64,000 bases of DNA from Stagnimonas sp040386395 (GTDB lineage: Bacteria; Pseudomonadota; Gammaproteobacteria; Nevskiales; Nevskiaceae), in NCBI GenBank assembly GCA_040386395.1, contig JAZKFO010000025.1:1-64000 (forward strand), given 5' to 3'. The notes below the pieces were generated by a model. It searched no databases, had not been told where the DNA came from, and was given only the letters and a program-made list of their open reading frames with translations. A program made the translations under genes and the position numbers. Every line of letters begins with the position of its first letter. The first letter of the stretch is position 1. Below are positions 44,278 to 52,522 of this stretch, piece by piece.

Positions 44278-44826
44278 CTAGCCGGCGGTGGCGACCACCA
44301 CGAGTGCGGGGCGCAGCAGGCGGTCGTGCAGCAGATAGCCTTTCTGCATCACGCTGATGACGTGGTTGGCCGGCACGTCGCCAGCAGCTGCCATGCTCAT
44401 CGCCTGATGGTGCTCGGCGTTGAAGGGCTGGCCCACCGGATCCAGCTGCTTCACCCCGTTCTTTTCGAGGGCGGAGAGCAGCTGCTTCAGCGTCATGGCC
44501 ATGCCTTCAACCAGCGCCTTGGCCACGCCTTCAGGGGCGGGGCCAGCGGCCTTCATGCCGAGTTCGAGCGAGTCGGTGACGCCCAGAAACTCGCGCACGA
44601 TGTCTTCGGCCGCGAACTTCTTGGCCTTGGCGGCTTCGTTCTCGGCGCGGCGGATGCGGTTCTCGGCTTCGGCGGCAGCGCGCAGCTGGGCATCGCGGGC
44701 GGCGGGGATGGCGGCCTGCGCTTCGGCCAGCTGGGTCTTGAGGGCGTCGACTTCGAGCATCAGCAGGTTGATCTCATCCTGCGGCGCAAGCGGTGCATCC
44801 GGCGTCGGTTGGGGGGCGTCGGTCAT
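44278..44826 (-). CDS. grpE: Nucleotide exchange factor GrpE
   Basis: 182-residue GrpE. An acidic/Pro-rich start (MTDAPQPTPDAPLAPQDE) leads into a long coiled coil at residues ~20-75 (LMLEVDALKTQLAEAQAAIP, then RAAAEAENRIRRAENE). The beta-rich head at the C-terminus has VLEKNGVKQL-like ALEKNGVKQLDPVGQPFN and the MQKGYLLHDRLLRPALV signature. It releases ADP from DnaK. It lies first in the heat-shock cluster, with a strong sigma-32-like promoter 57 bases upstream. Confidence 0.96.
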   Translation of the reverse strand: MTDAPQPTPDAPLAPQDEINLLMLEVDALKTQLAEAQAAIPAARDAQLRAAAEAENRIRRAENEAAKAKKFAAEDIVREFLGVTDSLELGMKAAGPAPEGVAKALVEGMAMTLKQLLSALEKNGVKQLDPVGQPFNAEHHQAMSMAAAGDVPANHVISVMQKGYLLHDRLLRPALVVVATAG

Positions 44827-44882
44827 GTTCAGTGGGGGTCTTTAGGAGACAGCGCATTCCGGCAATGCGCTTTGTGCGCATG

Positions 44883-44910
44883 AGGTGGGGTTTGCCGATG
44901 CGCTTTCAAG
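44883..44910 (-). promoter_or_regulatory. Sigma-32-like heat-shock promoter of grpE
   Basis: On the minus strand CTTGAA (44905-44910) and CCCCACCT (44883-44890) are separated by 14 bases, close to the heat-shock consensus CTTGAA-N13-14-CCCCATnT, with an exact -35. The spacing to the grpE ATG is 57 bases. Confidence 0.75.
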
Positions 44911-45021
44911 CCCTGTTGCTTTGCGCAACGTCATAGCAAAAAGCACACCACTGGAGGCCATGGCTTTTCTGAACGGCTGCTGCAACGATCCGCTCACTGC
45001 AATCACAACAGGGAGACAGGC

Positions 45022-45741
45022 ATGTTCGCAAAATTGTCGGCAGAGTTTCTGGGTACTTTCTGGCTGGTTCTGGGGGGCTGTGGCAGCGCGGTGCTGGCAG
45101 CCGCCTTCCCCGGCGTGGGCATCGGGCTGCTGGGCGTGTCGCTGGCTTTCGGCCTGACGGTGCTGACCGGCGCCTATGCGTTGGGGCCGATTTCCGGCGG
45201 GCACTTCAATCCCGCCGTTTCGGTCGGGCTTTGGGCCGGTGGACGGTTTCCGGGTTCGCAGTTGCTGCCCTACATCGCAGCCCAGGTGATGGGCGGCATC
45301 GCCGGGGCAGGCGTGCTTTACCTGATTGCCAGCGGCAAGGCGGATTTCAGCCTGGCCGGCGGCTTCGCCTCCAACGGCTACGGCGAACATTCGCCGGGGC
45401 AGTACTCGCTGATGGCGGCGGCGGTGAGCGAGCTGGTGATGACCTTCATGTTCCTCATCATCATTCTCGGCACCACCCACCATCGGGCACCGGTGGGCTT
45501 CGCCGGTCTCGCCATTGGTCTTGCGCTGACGCTGATCCACCTCATCAGCATCCCGGTCACCAATACCTCGGTGAACCCGGCCCGCAGCACGGGGCCTGCG
45601 CTGTTCGTCGGCGGCTGGGCGCTGCAACAGCTCTGGCTGTTCTGGGTGATGCCAATCGTCGGCGCGGCGGTGGCCGGGTTCTTCTACAAGCAGGTGCTCG
45701 ATCACGACAAGGTGGAGCCGCCGGTGACCGGGCGCGTCTAG
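45022..45741 (+). CDS. aqpZ: Aquaporin Z
   Basis: 239-residue water channel of the inner membrane. It has six transmembrane segments and two half-helix NPA motifs, HFNPAVSVG (N63-A65) and SVNPARSTGPAL near residue 190. The arginine of the selectivity filter follows the second NPA, and the small residues around it fit water rather than glycerol transport (AqpZ, not GlpF). A GGGAG precedes the ATG by 7 bases. It converges on dusC with a 4-base overlap. Confidence 0.95.
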   Translation: MFAKLSAEFLGTFWLVLGGCGSAVLAAAFPGVGIGLLGVSLAFGLTVLTGAYALGPISGGHFNPAVSVGLWAGGRFPGSQLLPYIAAQVMGGIAGAGVLYLIASGKADFSLAGGFASNGYGEHSPGQYSLMAAAVSELVMTFMFLIIILGTTHHRAPVGFAGLAIGLALTLIHLISIPVTNTSVNPARSTGPALFVGGWALQQLWLFWVMPIVGAAVAGFFYKQVLDHDKVEPPVTGRV

Positions 45742-46703
45742 TGACCTGATGGCTGCTGGGTCTCACAGCCCAGCAGTCTGTCGATGGCCTCGCAGTCGGA
45801 AAGCGTGCGCACGGCCGCGAACAGGGCCGCACCCTCGGCATAGTTGCGTGCCAGCCAGACCAGCCACTGCTTGAGCCGGCCGGGGGCGAAGCGCGTGGGC
45901 TGGCGCGCGCGCTGCTGGCGCCAGAAGTGCTGCACCATGGTGTGGATCACCGGCCACTCGATGGGCTGCGGCGTCTCGCCGGCCTGGGCCGCGCGGATCT
46001 GCAGCGCCAGATCGGGCCGCGCGATGAGGCCGCGTCCGAGCATGAAGTGCTCGGCACCACTGACCGCCTTGCAGCGCTGCCAGTCGGCCACGCTCCAGAT
46101 CTCGCCATTGGCGTAGACCGGCACCTTCACCACGTCCTGGATGCGCGCCACCCACTCCCAGTGCGCGGGCGGGTTGTAGCCATCGGTCTTGGTGCGGGCG
46201 TGGACGACGATTTGCGCAGCCCCGCCATCTACAAGGGCGCGGGCGCAGTCGAGGGCGTTATCGGTGTTCTCGTAACCCAGCCGCATCTTGGCAGTGACCG
46301 GGATGTGCGCCGGCACCCCCGCCCGCACGGCGACGAGGATGCGATTCAGCAGCTCCGGCTCCTTCAGCAGCACCGCGCCGCCACGCGACTTGTTGACGGT
46401 CTTGGCCGGGCAGCCGAAGTTCAAGTCGATCACCGGCGCACCCAGCTGGCAGGCGAGCGCGGCGCTTTCCGCCAGAGTTTCAGGGTTGGAGCCCAGAAAC
46501 TGCACGCGCATCGCGGTGCCTGCGGGCGTCACTGATCCCTGCGCCAGTTCGGGGGCGAAGCGGCGGATGACGCTGGCCGGGGTCGGCACCTCGTTGACGC
46601 GGATGAACTCGGTCACGCACCAGTCGATGCCGCCCACGCGCGTGAGCACATCGCGGTGGATGTCGTCGACGAGGCCCTCCATCGGGGCGAGTGCGAGTTG
46701 CAT
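45738..46703 (-). CDS. dusC: tRNA-dihydrouridine(16) synthase DusC
   Basis: 321-residue flavoenzyme that reduces uridine at position 16 of tRNA. ATG 46703 gives MQLALAPMEGLVDDIHRDVL, the DusC N-terminus; the 99-codon upstream in-frame extension belongs to the fabH shadow and is discarded. Other motifs are VIDLNFGCPAKTVNKSRGGA (catalytic Cys), TAKMRLGYEN and VYANGEIWS. E. coli DusC has 315 residues. It starts 8 bases after the fabH stop on the same strand. Confidence 0.93.
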   Translation of the reverse strand: MQLALAPMEGLVDDIHRDVLTRVGGIDWCVTEFIRVNEVPTPASVIRRFAPELAQGSVTPAGTAMRVQFLGSNPETLAESAALACQLGAPVIDLNFGCPAKTVNKSRGGAVLLKEPELLNRILVAVRAGVPAHIPVTAKMRLGYENTDNALDCARALVDGGAAQIVVHARTKTDGYNPPAHWEWVARIQDVVKVPVYANGEIWSVADWQRCKAVSGAEHFMLGRGLIARPDLALQIRAAQAGETPQPIEWPVIHTMVQHFWRQQRARQPTRFAPGRLKQWLVWLARNYAEGAALFAAVRTLSDCEAIDRLLGCETQQPSGH

Positions 46704-46711
46704 GAAAAACT

Positions 46712-47674
46712 TCAGAGGCGCAGCAGCACCGACCCCCAGGTCATGCCCGCGCCCACACCCACCAACAGCACGTTCTGGCCGGCCTTGATGCGGCCATCGC
46801 GCACGGCAGCGTCGAGTGCCAGCGGCACCGAAGCAGCGGAGGTATTGCCCTGACGTGCGACGGTGGTGACCACCTTCTCCATCGGCAGGCCGAGCTTGTC
46901 CGCCGTGGTGTTGAGGATGCGCATGTTGGCCTGGTGCGGCACCAGCCAGTCGACATCGGCAACGGTCATGCCGCTGTGCGTGAGCGCCTCGTGCGCGCAC
47001 TCGGCCAGCACCCGCACGGCGGTGCGGTAGACCGCCTGCCCGTCCATCTGCACGAAGGGGTTACCGCGCAGCACGCCGTTGGCGATGCCGCCATCCACTT
47101 GCAGGATGTGGCTGAGCGAGCCATCGGCATGCAGGTGGCTGCTGTAGATACCGGCTTCGTCCGAAGGCTTGAGCACCACGGCACCCGCGCCATCGCCGAA
47201 CAGCACGCAGGTACGGCGGTCAGTCCAGTCCAGCAGGCGCGAGAACACTTCCGCCCCCACCACCAGCGCGCATTGGTGCGCACCGCTTGCCACCAGCTTG
47301 TCCGCCAGTGCCAAGGCATAGATGAAGCCGGTGCAGACCGCCTGCACATCGAAGGCGGCACCGTTCTTCACGCCCAGCTTGGCCTGCAAGAGGCAGGCGG
47401 TGGAGGGCATCACCATGTCGGGAGTGGTGGTGGCCACCACGATCAGATCGACCTCATCCGCCGTGATGCCGGCCGCCTCCATCGCGCGCTGGCAGGCATG
47501 AAATGCGAGGTCGCTGGTCATCTCGCCCTCGGCGGCGACATGGCGCGATTCGATGCCGGTACGGGAGACGATCCACTCGTCGCTGGTCTCGATGCGGGTC
47601 TGCAATTCGGCATTGCTGACGCTGCGTGCGGGGAGGTAGCTGCCGGTGCCGACGATGCGGGAATGTCTGTTCAT
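46712..47674 (-). CDS. fabH: Beta-ketoacyl-ACP synthase III (FabH)
   Basis: 320-residue ketosynthase that starts fatty acid synthesis by condensing acetyl-CoA with malonyl-ACP. The catalytic triad is Cys114 in AVCTGFIYAL, His247 in VPHQANMRIL and Asn277 in QGNTSAAS. The FGDGAGAVVL and C-terminal GAGMTWGSVLLR motifs confirm FabH. It stands away from plsX/fabD in a short unit with dusC. ATG 47674 is the family-like start (MNRHSRIVGTGSYLP), though the ribosome site is poor (AGGGGG directly before). Confidence 0.92.
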   Translation of the reverse strand: MNRHSRIVGTGSYLPARSVSNAELQTRIETSDEWIVSRTGIESRHVAAEGEMTSDLAFHACQRAMEAAGITADEVDLIVVATTTPDMVMPSTACLLQAKLGVKNGAAFDVQAVCTGFIYALALADKLVASGAHQCALVVGAEVFSRLLDWTDRRTCVLFGDGAGAVVLKPSDEAGIYSSHLHADGSLSHILQVDGGIANGVLRGNPFVQMDGQAVYRTAVRVLAECAHEALTHSGMTVADVDWLVPHQANMRILNTTADKLGLPMEKVVTTVARQGNTSAASVPLALDAAVRDGRIKAGQNVLLVGVGAGMTWGSVLLRL

Positions 47675-47722
47675 CCCCCTAGGGTAACAACTTCGCAAGC
47701 GTACTAATTTGGCCAGCGCCCA

Positions 47723-47748
47723 CAAAAAAGCCCCGCAAGCGGGGCCTT
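47723..47748 (-). terminator. Intrinsic terminator after the outer-membrane protein gene
   Basis: GCCCCGC-AA-GCGGGGC stem (47730-47745) with six A residues to its left, giving a U-tract on minus-strand transcripts. It lies 20 bases beyond the stop at 47766 and just upstream of fabH. Confidence 0.85.
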
Positions 47749-47765
47749 TCCTGAAACGACCGCGT

Positions 47766-48281
47766 TCAGAAGTTGTAGCGCACGCCGACATTGAACTCTT
47801 CGGCGTCGTCGATGAAGGTGCCGCCGCCCGAAAGCGCCCAGTTGGGGGTGAAGTTGTAGACCGCACCCACCGAGAAGCCGACCTCGCTGCTGTCGTAGAT
47901 GTCGTAGTAGGCGATGCCGCCGTTGAGTTCCAGCTGCGGCGCAACCAGGGCGCGCAGACCGCCGCCAAAGGTGTAGCCGGTCTCGGAGTCACCACCATCC
48001 GGATCGGCGTACAGCAGGCCGCCGGTCACGTTCAGGTCGAGGGTGGTGCTCAGGGCATGGCGGTAGCCAAGCTGGCCGGTGAGCAGATTGCCGCCATCAA
48101 AGATGGTGCCGTCGGCCTTGAAGAAGAACTGCGGATTGAGTGCGAACGAGCCGCCAAAACGGAGGGCGTCATCCTGCTCCGGGATGACGTAGCTGCCTTC
48201 CAGGTAGTTGTAAGACAGGCCATCGGCCATTGCGGCGGCCGGCAGAACGAGCAAGGCAGCAGCGCACAGTTTTTTCAACAT
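47766..48281 (-). CDS. Small outer-membrane beta-barrel protein (YfaZ/OmpW-like)
   Basis: 171-residue exported protein. The signal peptide is residues 1-19 (AAALLVLPAAAMA-D). The mature part alternates polar and hydrophobic residues in about eight strands and ends in the typical C-terminal aromatic, GVRYNF, recognised by the BAM complex. The wording DGLSYNYLEGSYV and GYTFGGGLRALVAPQLELNG resembles small eight-strand barrels; I cannot place it firmly in one family. Monocistronic, with its own promoter candidate (48326-48354) and terminator. Confidence 0.8.
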   Translation of the reverse strand: MLKKLCAAALLVLPAAAMADGLSYNYLEGSYVIPEQDDALRFGGSFALNPQFFFKADGTIFDGGNLLTGQLGYRHALSTTLDLNVTGGLLYADPDGGDSETGYTFGGGLRALVAPQLELNGGIAYYDIYDSSEVGFSVGAVYNFTPNWALSGGGTFIDDAEEFNVGVRYNF

Positions 48282-48325
48282 GGGGTTTCCTCTTATTTTT
48301 CTGGACTGCCGGTTGGCAGCGTCCG

Positions 48326-48354
48326 ATTATTACAGTCTTGCGAACTGCTTTCAG
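48326..48354 (-). promoter_or_regulatory. Putative sigma-70 promoter of the outer-membrane protein gene
   Basis: On the minus strand CTGAAA (48349-48354) and AATAAT (48326-48331) are 17 bases apart, with an extended TG one base before the -10. The region overlaps the 3' end of queC and lies 45 bases upstream of the start codon. Confidence 0.45.
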
Positions 48355-49025
48355 CGGTAGCGGGTCGGGTCAGGCAAGACTGCTGCCGCGAAACCCTCGC
48401 GGCGGATGCGACAGGAGTCGCAAAGGCCGCAGGCGCGGCCCTCATCGTCGGCCTGGTAGCAGCTGACGGTCTCGGCAAAATCGACGCCCAAGGCGGCGCC
48501 ACGGCGGATGATCTCGCCCTTGGTGAGCGCGATCAGCGGCGTGTGGATCTCGAAGCCGACCCCTTCGACCCCGGCCTTGGTGGCGACCGAGGCCAGATGC
48601 TGGAACGCCTCGATGAAGGCCGGGCGGCAGTCGGGATAACCGGAGTAATCGACCGCATTGACGCCGATGAACAGCGCCCGCGCACCCACCACCTCGGCCT
48701 GCCCCAGCGCCAGCGACAGAAACAAGGTGTTGCGGGCCGGCACGTAGGTGACCGGGATGCCGCTGGTGTCGCCCGTCTCCGGCACGGCAATGCTGCGGTC
48801 GGTGAGCGCCGAGCCGCCTATGGCATCGAGATTCACCTGGATGTGCTTGTGGCTGGCTGCTCCCAGGCGCTCTGCCACCCGCAGGGCGGCTTTCAGCTCG
48901 GCACTGTGGCGCTGGCCGTAGGCGACCGAGAGCGCATGGCACTCGTAGCCGTCGGCCTTGGCCATGGCCAGCACGGTGGCGGAATCCAGACCGCCGGAGA
49001 GCAGCACCACCGCCTTCTTCACCAT
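48351..49025 (-). CDS. queC: 7-cyano-7-deazaguanine synthase QueC
   Basis: 224-residue ATP-dependent enzyme that converts 7-carboxy-7-deazaguanine to preQ0 for queuosine synthesis. The PP-loop SGGLDS is at residues 10-15. The zinc cysteines are C189, C199, C202 and C205. ATG 49025 shares one base with the queE stop (TGATG), so translation is coupled; the long in-frame extension upstream is inside queE and is discarded. It is last in the tol-pal-que operon. Confidence 0.96.
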   Translation of the reverse strand: MVKKAVVLLSGGLDSATVLAMAKADGYECHALSVAYGQRHSAELKAALRVAERLGAASHKHIQVNLDAIGGSALTDRSIAVPETGDTSGIPVTYVPARNTLFLSLALGQAEVVGARALFIGVNAVDYSGYPDCRPAFIEAFQHLASVATKAGVEGVGFEIHTPLIALTKGEIIRRGAALGVDFAETVSCYQADDEGRACGLCDSCRIRREGFAAAVLPDPTRYR

Positions 49026-49714
49026 CAGCGACCGGGCTCCTCGCCCCAGAGAACCTTGTGCAGTTGCAACTGCATGCGCACCGGCAGGCGGTCGGCGACG
49101 ATCCAGTCCGCCAGCTCGCGCGGCTTGACCTGGTGGTGGCTGGGCGAGAACAGCACATCGCAACGCGCCGTCAGCTGATGCTCGGCGACCACCGCAACCG
49201 CCCAGTCGTAGTCGGCACGCGAGCAGAGCACGAACTTCACTTCGTCCGTCGGCTTGAGCAGGGCCAGATTGTCCCAGCGGTTCCTGCCAACCTCATTGGA
49301 GCCCGGCGTTTTCACATCGACGATGCGTGCCACGCGCGGGTCAACTGCGCTGATGTCGATGGAACCGCTGGTTTCGAGTGATACCGAATAGCCGGCATCG
49401 CAAAGTGCGATCAGCAGCGGCAGGCAGTTCTTCTGGGCCAGGGGCTCGCCGCCCGTCACGCAGACATGCCGAACGCCGAAACCACGCACGGTCTCCAGCA
49501 GGTCTGGCACGGTGCGCCAGTTGCCACCATGGAAGGCGTAGGCGGTATCGCAATAGCCGCAGCGCAGTGGGCAACCGGTAAGGCGCACAAATACGGTCGG
49601 CCAGCCGACATACGAAGACTCGCCTTGCAGCGAGCAGAACACTTCGGTGATCTTGAGGCGCGGGGCCTCCACCGCAGCGGCTTGCGGAGCGAGGGGAAGA
49701 TCGTCCGCAGCCAC
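49025..49714 (-). CDS. queE: 7-carboxy-7-deazaguanine synthase QueE
   Basis: 229-residue radical SAM enzyme that contracts the pterin ring to 7-carboxy-7-deazaguanine for queuosine. The cluster motif CxxxCxxC is C48, C52 and C55 in GCPLRCGYCDTAYAF; the early SLQGESSYVGWPTVFVR and the VCVTGGEPL segment are typical. GTG 49714 is taken as start, 11 bases beyond the cpoB stop; GTG at residue 15 (VEAPRLKITEVF) is an alternative because no clear ribosome site marks either. It is coupled to queC. Confidence 0.93.
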   Translation of the reverse strand: MAADDLPLAPQAAAVEAPRLKITEVFCSLQGESSYVGWPTVFVRLTGCPLRCGYCDTAYAFHGGNWRTVPDLLETVRGFGVRHVCVTGGEPLAQKNCLPLLIALCDAGYSVSLETSGSIDISAVDPRVARIVDVKTPGSNEVGRNRWDNLALLKPTDEVKFVLCSRADYDWAVAVVAEHQLTARCDVLFSPSHHQVKPRELADWIVADRLPVRMQLQLHKVLWGEEPGR

Positions 49715-49725
49715 GGCGCTTCTGC

Positions 49726-50523
49726 TTAGGGGGTCTGGGCCAGACGCTGTCTGGCCAAGCCCGCCGCATTGGCGTTGGGGTAGTCCTTGATCACCCGCCG
49801 CCAGATTGCCTTGGCCTGATCGGGCTGTTTCAGCTCCAGCTGTGAGAGGCCGCTCTTGAACAGCGCATCCGGCACCTTGGGGCTGGCCGGAAACCGCTCG
49901 ATGAGCGCGGTGTAGGAATCCAGCGCCGGTTTGTACTGGCGCTTCACGTATTGCGACTCGCCCAGCCAGTACCAGGCATTGTCGGCAAAGTTGCCTTGCG
50001 GCCACTTGTCGATCATGCCTTTGAAGCCGGTGATGGCCGCATCGTACTTGCCGGCCTTGAGTGAATCGAAAGCCTTGAGGTAGGCCGCCTGTTCTTCGGC
50101 CGCCGTGCTGCCGCCATCGGTCGTCGCAGCCTGTGGGGCATAGATAACCGGCGGCACAGCGGGTGTCGTCAGCGTGGCATCGACAGCCGGTGCGGCCACG
50201 GGCTGCGATTCGAGCTTTTGCAGACGGCGCTCGATGTCACCACCGACGTCCTTGCTGCGGCGTGTCTGTGTGTCGAGATCAAAGCGCAGGCGCTCGATCT
50301 CGCCACGCAGGTTGCGCAGCTCATCCTGGGTCTTGGTGTCTTCCTTGCCTTCAACCGCATTGATACGGCGATTGACTTCACCCAGCTTGCTTTCGACCGC
50401 GCGCATCCGCAGCTCTTCGGGCGAAAGCGGCTGCTCGCCCGTGCGGGACAGCGGCGTGCAGGCCGAAACCGCGAGGGCTGCGACGAGCAAGGCGACCAGT
50501 TGCAGTGATTTCAGATGGCGCAT
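49726..50523 (-). CDS. cpoB: Cell division coordinator CpoB (YbgF), with lipobox-like signal
   Basis: 265-residue periplasmic protein of the Tol-Pal locus. The signal peptide ends in VSAC, a lipobox (Cys about residue 22), so this CpoB may be lipidated, unlike E. coli CpoB. A coiled-coil region follows at ~35-105 (KLGEVNRRINAVEGKEDT, then GEIERLRFDLDTQTRRSKDV), then a Pro/Ala linker and a C-terminal TPR domain (AYLKAFDSLKAGKYDAAITG; DNAWYWLGESQYVKRQYKPA). CpoB links Tol to PBP1B during septation. It lies 19 bases after pal. Confidence 0.93.
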   Translation of the reverse strand: MRHLKSLQLVALLVAALAVSACTPLSRTGEQPLSPEELRMRAVESKLGEVNRRINAVEGKEDTKTQDELRNLRGEIERLRFDLDTQTRRSKDVGGDIERRLQKLESQPVAAPAVDATLTTPAVPPVIYAPQAATTDGGSTAAEEQAAYLKAFDSLKAGKYDAAITGFKGMIDKWPQGNFADNAWYWLGESQYVKRQYKPALDSYTALIERFPASPKVPDALFKSGLSQLELKQPDQAKAIWRRVIKDYPNANAAGLARQRLAQTP

Positions 50524-50542
50524 GACGAGGGCCGATCAGGCA

Positions 50543-51082
50543 TCAAGGCTGGTTGATTTCCACGCGGCGGTTCTTGGCCCAGGCCTCTTCGGTCGAACCC
50601 GGGACGGCCGGGCGCTCCTTGCCGTAGCTGACGATGGCGAGCTGGGCATCGGTGGCACCCACCGCCTTCAGCTCCTGAGCCACGGTCTGCGCGCGGCGCT
50701 CACCGAGTGCGACGTTGTATTCAGCCGAGCCACGCTCGTCGGTATGGCCTTCGAGACGCACCTTGGCGCTGCTGGTGGTGGAGAGATAACGGCCGTAGTT
50801 GGCAATCACCCCCTGGCCAGCGGTGTCGATGTCGGCACTGTCGTAACCGAAGTAGACGATCTTGCTCGACAGGTCGTAGCCAGCACCAACGGGCTTGATG
50901 GGGGCATTGATGGAGCTGCCGTTGTCCAGGCCATTGTTGGCCGTGCCACTGGTCGAAATGCCGGTCGGCGCATCCGAGTCATTGACTGACGGCGGCGGCA
51001 GGGGCTTGGCACCTTTACTGGCACAGCCGGTGGCCGCAAAGGCGGCGAAAAAGACAGCGGCGAGGGCGAGATTTTTGTTCAC
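50543..51082 (-). CDS. pal: Peptidoglycan-associated lipoprotein Pal
   Basis: 179-residue outer-membrane lipoprotein that binds peptidoglycan and anchors the Tol system. GTG 51082 is preceded by AGGAG. The lipobox ATGC gives the lipidated Cys20. A Pro-rich spacer leads to the OmpA-like domain with VYFGYDSADID, LEGHTDERGSAEYN and ALGERRAQTV. The C-terminus AWAKNRRVEI is the family ending. It is transcribed after tolB with 77 bases between. Confidence 0.96.
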   Translation of the reverse strand: MNKNLALAAVFFAAFAATGCASKGAKPLPPPSVNDSDAPTGISTSGTANNGLDNGSSINAPIKPVGAGYDLSSKIVYFGYDSADIDTAGQGVIANYGRYLSTTSSAKVRLEGHTDERGSAEYNVALGERRAQTVAQELKAVGATDAQLAIVSYGKERPAVPGSTEEAWAKNRRVEINQP

Positions 51083-51159
51083 AGAAAACTCCTGGTATCG
51101 ATGTATTGGATGAAGACTTTGCATCTGCCCTATCAAACAGCGGGCAACTGACTGGCGGC

Positions 51160-52470
51160 TTAGCGACTCTGCGGCCCCCAAGCCGGCTCACGCACTTCAC
51201 CGGGCTGGCGCAGGCGTTGACGCACACGGCCATCGGTGGTCACGGTTGCCAGCTCGGCCCGGCCACGGCTGGAAGTGGCGTAAATCACCACCGAACCATT
51301 CGGGGCAAAGCTGGGACTTTCGTCCTGAGGCCCGTCAGTCAGCAACTTGACTGAACCGGACTGCAAGTCGAGCAGCCCAATAGTGTATCGGCCGCCGTCG
51401 GCATTCACCAGCAGCAGGCTCTTGCCATCGGGGGAGAAGCGCGGGCGCAGGTTCTGCCGGCCCTGGAAACTCACGCGCCGCGGCTCGCCGCCGTTGATCG
51501 ACATCAGATACACCTGCGGGCTGCCGCCACGATCTGAAAGGAAAGCAACTTGCAGGCCATCAGGCGAGACTGCGGCCTCGGTGTCGATGCCATAGTGATC
51601 GGTCAGGCGGCGGCGGGCACCGCCGTTCAGGTCGATCAGATACAGGTCGGGATTGGTCTCGAAGGAAAGTGTCACCACCAGCTTGCCGCCATCCGGTGTC
51701 CAGGCTGGAGCGCCATTGATGCCCTTTTCGGACACGGCCTTCTTGAGATCGCCCGAAGCCAGGGTATGCACGTAGATGGAGGAACGGCCGCGCTCGTAGC
51801 CGACGTAGGCCAGCCGCTTGCCATCCGGCGACCAGGCCGGCGACATCAGCGGCTCGCGCGAGGTGGCAATGGTGCGGGGGTTGAAGCCGTCGGCATCGGC
51901 CACGATCAGCTCGAAGCGGCGGCCAGGACCGAAGCCGCTGGCGGTGACGTAGGCGATCTGGGTATTGAAATAACCCTTGGTGCCGGTGAGCTTTTCGTAG
52001 ATGAGATCGGCGATCTGGTGGCTGACCACGCGCAGCTGCTCAGGACCCACCGCCGGCATGTCGAAACCCAGCAGCTGCGCACCGCGGGTAGCGTCCATCA
52101 GGAAGAAACGCACGGCCACATTGCGGCCGGATTGGGTGAGCGAGCCGACCACCAGGTTTTCCATGCCCACCGCCTTCCAGTTGCGGTAGTTGATCTTGCC
52201 CGGCTCGGTGGGTTTTTCGAGCATGTCGGTGCGCGGGATGGTGCGGAACAGACCCGAACGCACCAGATCCGCCTCGACAATCTGCGCGACATCGAAACTC
52301 ACACCGATGGGCGTGGCGAACGGCACGATGGCGATGGGCTTGGCGCCCACTTCACCGCCATCGACTTCGATTTCGAGCTGGGCTTGTGCAGTGGCAGCCC
52401 ACAGCAGGCCGCAGAACAGCGGGAGTTTGAGCAATGAGACGAGACGTTTGTGCATGATCATAGGGTTCAT
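51160..52470 (-). CDS. tolB: Tol-Pal system protein TolB
   Basis: 436-residue periplasmic protein with a signal peptide at residues ~1-30 (WAATAQAQ-L), an N-terminal domain (PIAIVPFATP) and a C-terminal six-bladed beta-propeller whose blades show WSPDGKRLAYVGYERG, WTPDGGKLVVTLS, VSPDGLQVAFLSDRGG and FSPDGKSLLLVNADGG. TolB binds Pal and TolA and controls outer-membrane constriction. AAGG lies before the first ATG; Met codons at residues 4 and 6 are alternatives. Confidence 0.96.
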   Translation of the reverse strand: MNPMIMHKRLVSLLKLPLFCGLLWAATAQAQLEIEVDGGEVGAKPIAIVPFATPIGVSFDVAQIVEADLVRSGLFRTIPRTDMLEKPTEPGKINYRNWKAVGMENLVVGSLTQSGRNVAVRFFLMDATRGAQLLGFDMPAVGPEQLRVVSHQIADLIYEKLTGTKGYFNTQIAYVTASGFGPGRRFELIVADADGFNPRTIATSREPLMSPAWSPDGKRLAYVGYERGRSSIYVHTLASGDLKKAVSEKGINGAPAWTPDGGKLVVTLSFETNPDLYLIDLNGGARRRLTDHYGIDTEAAVSPDGLQVAFLSDRGGSPQVYLMSINGGEPRRVSFQGRQNLRPRFSPDGKSLLLVNADGGRYTIGLLDLQSGSVKLLTDGPQDESPSFAPNGSVVIYATSSRGRAELATVTTDGRVRQRLRQPGEVREPAWGPQSR

Positions 52471-52522
52471 CTAGGCAACCTTGGAGCGGGAGCTTGGAGC
52501 GTTAACAGTGCCGATAAATCGG

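Noticed and set aside
42249..44357. 702-codon plus-strand open frame opposite dnaK
   Set aside because: A long antisense frame in dnaK is a classic artefact in GC-rich genomes.
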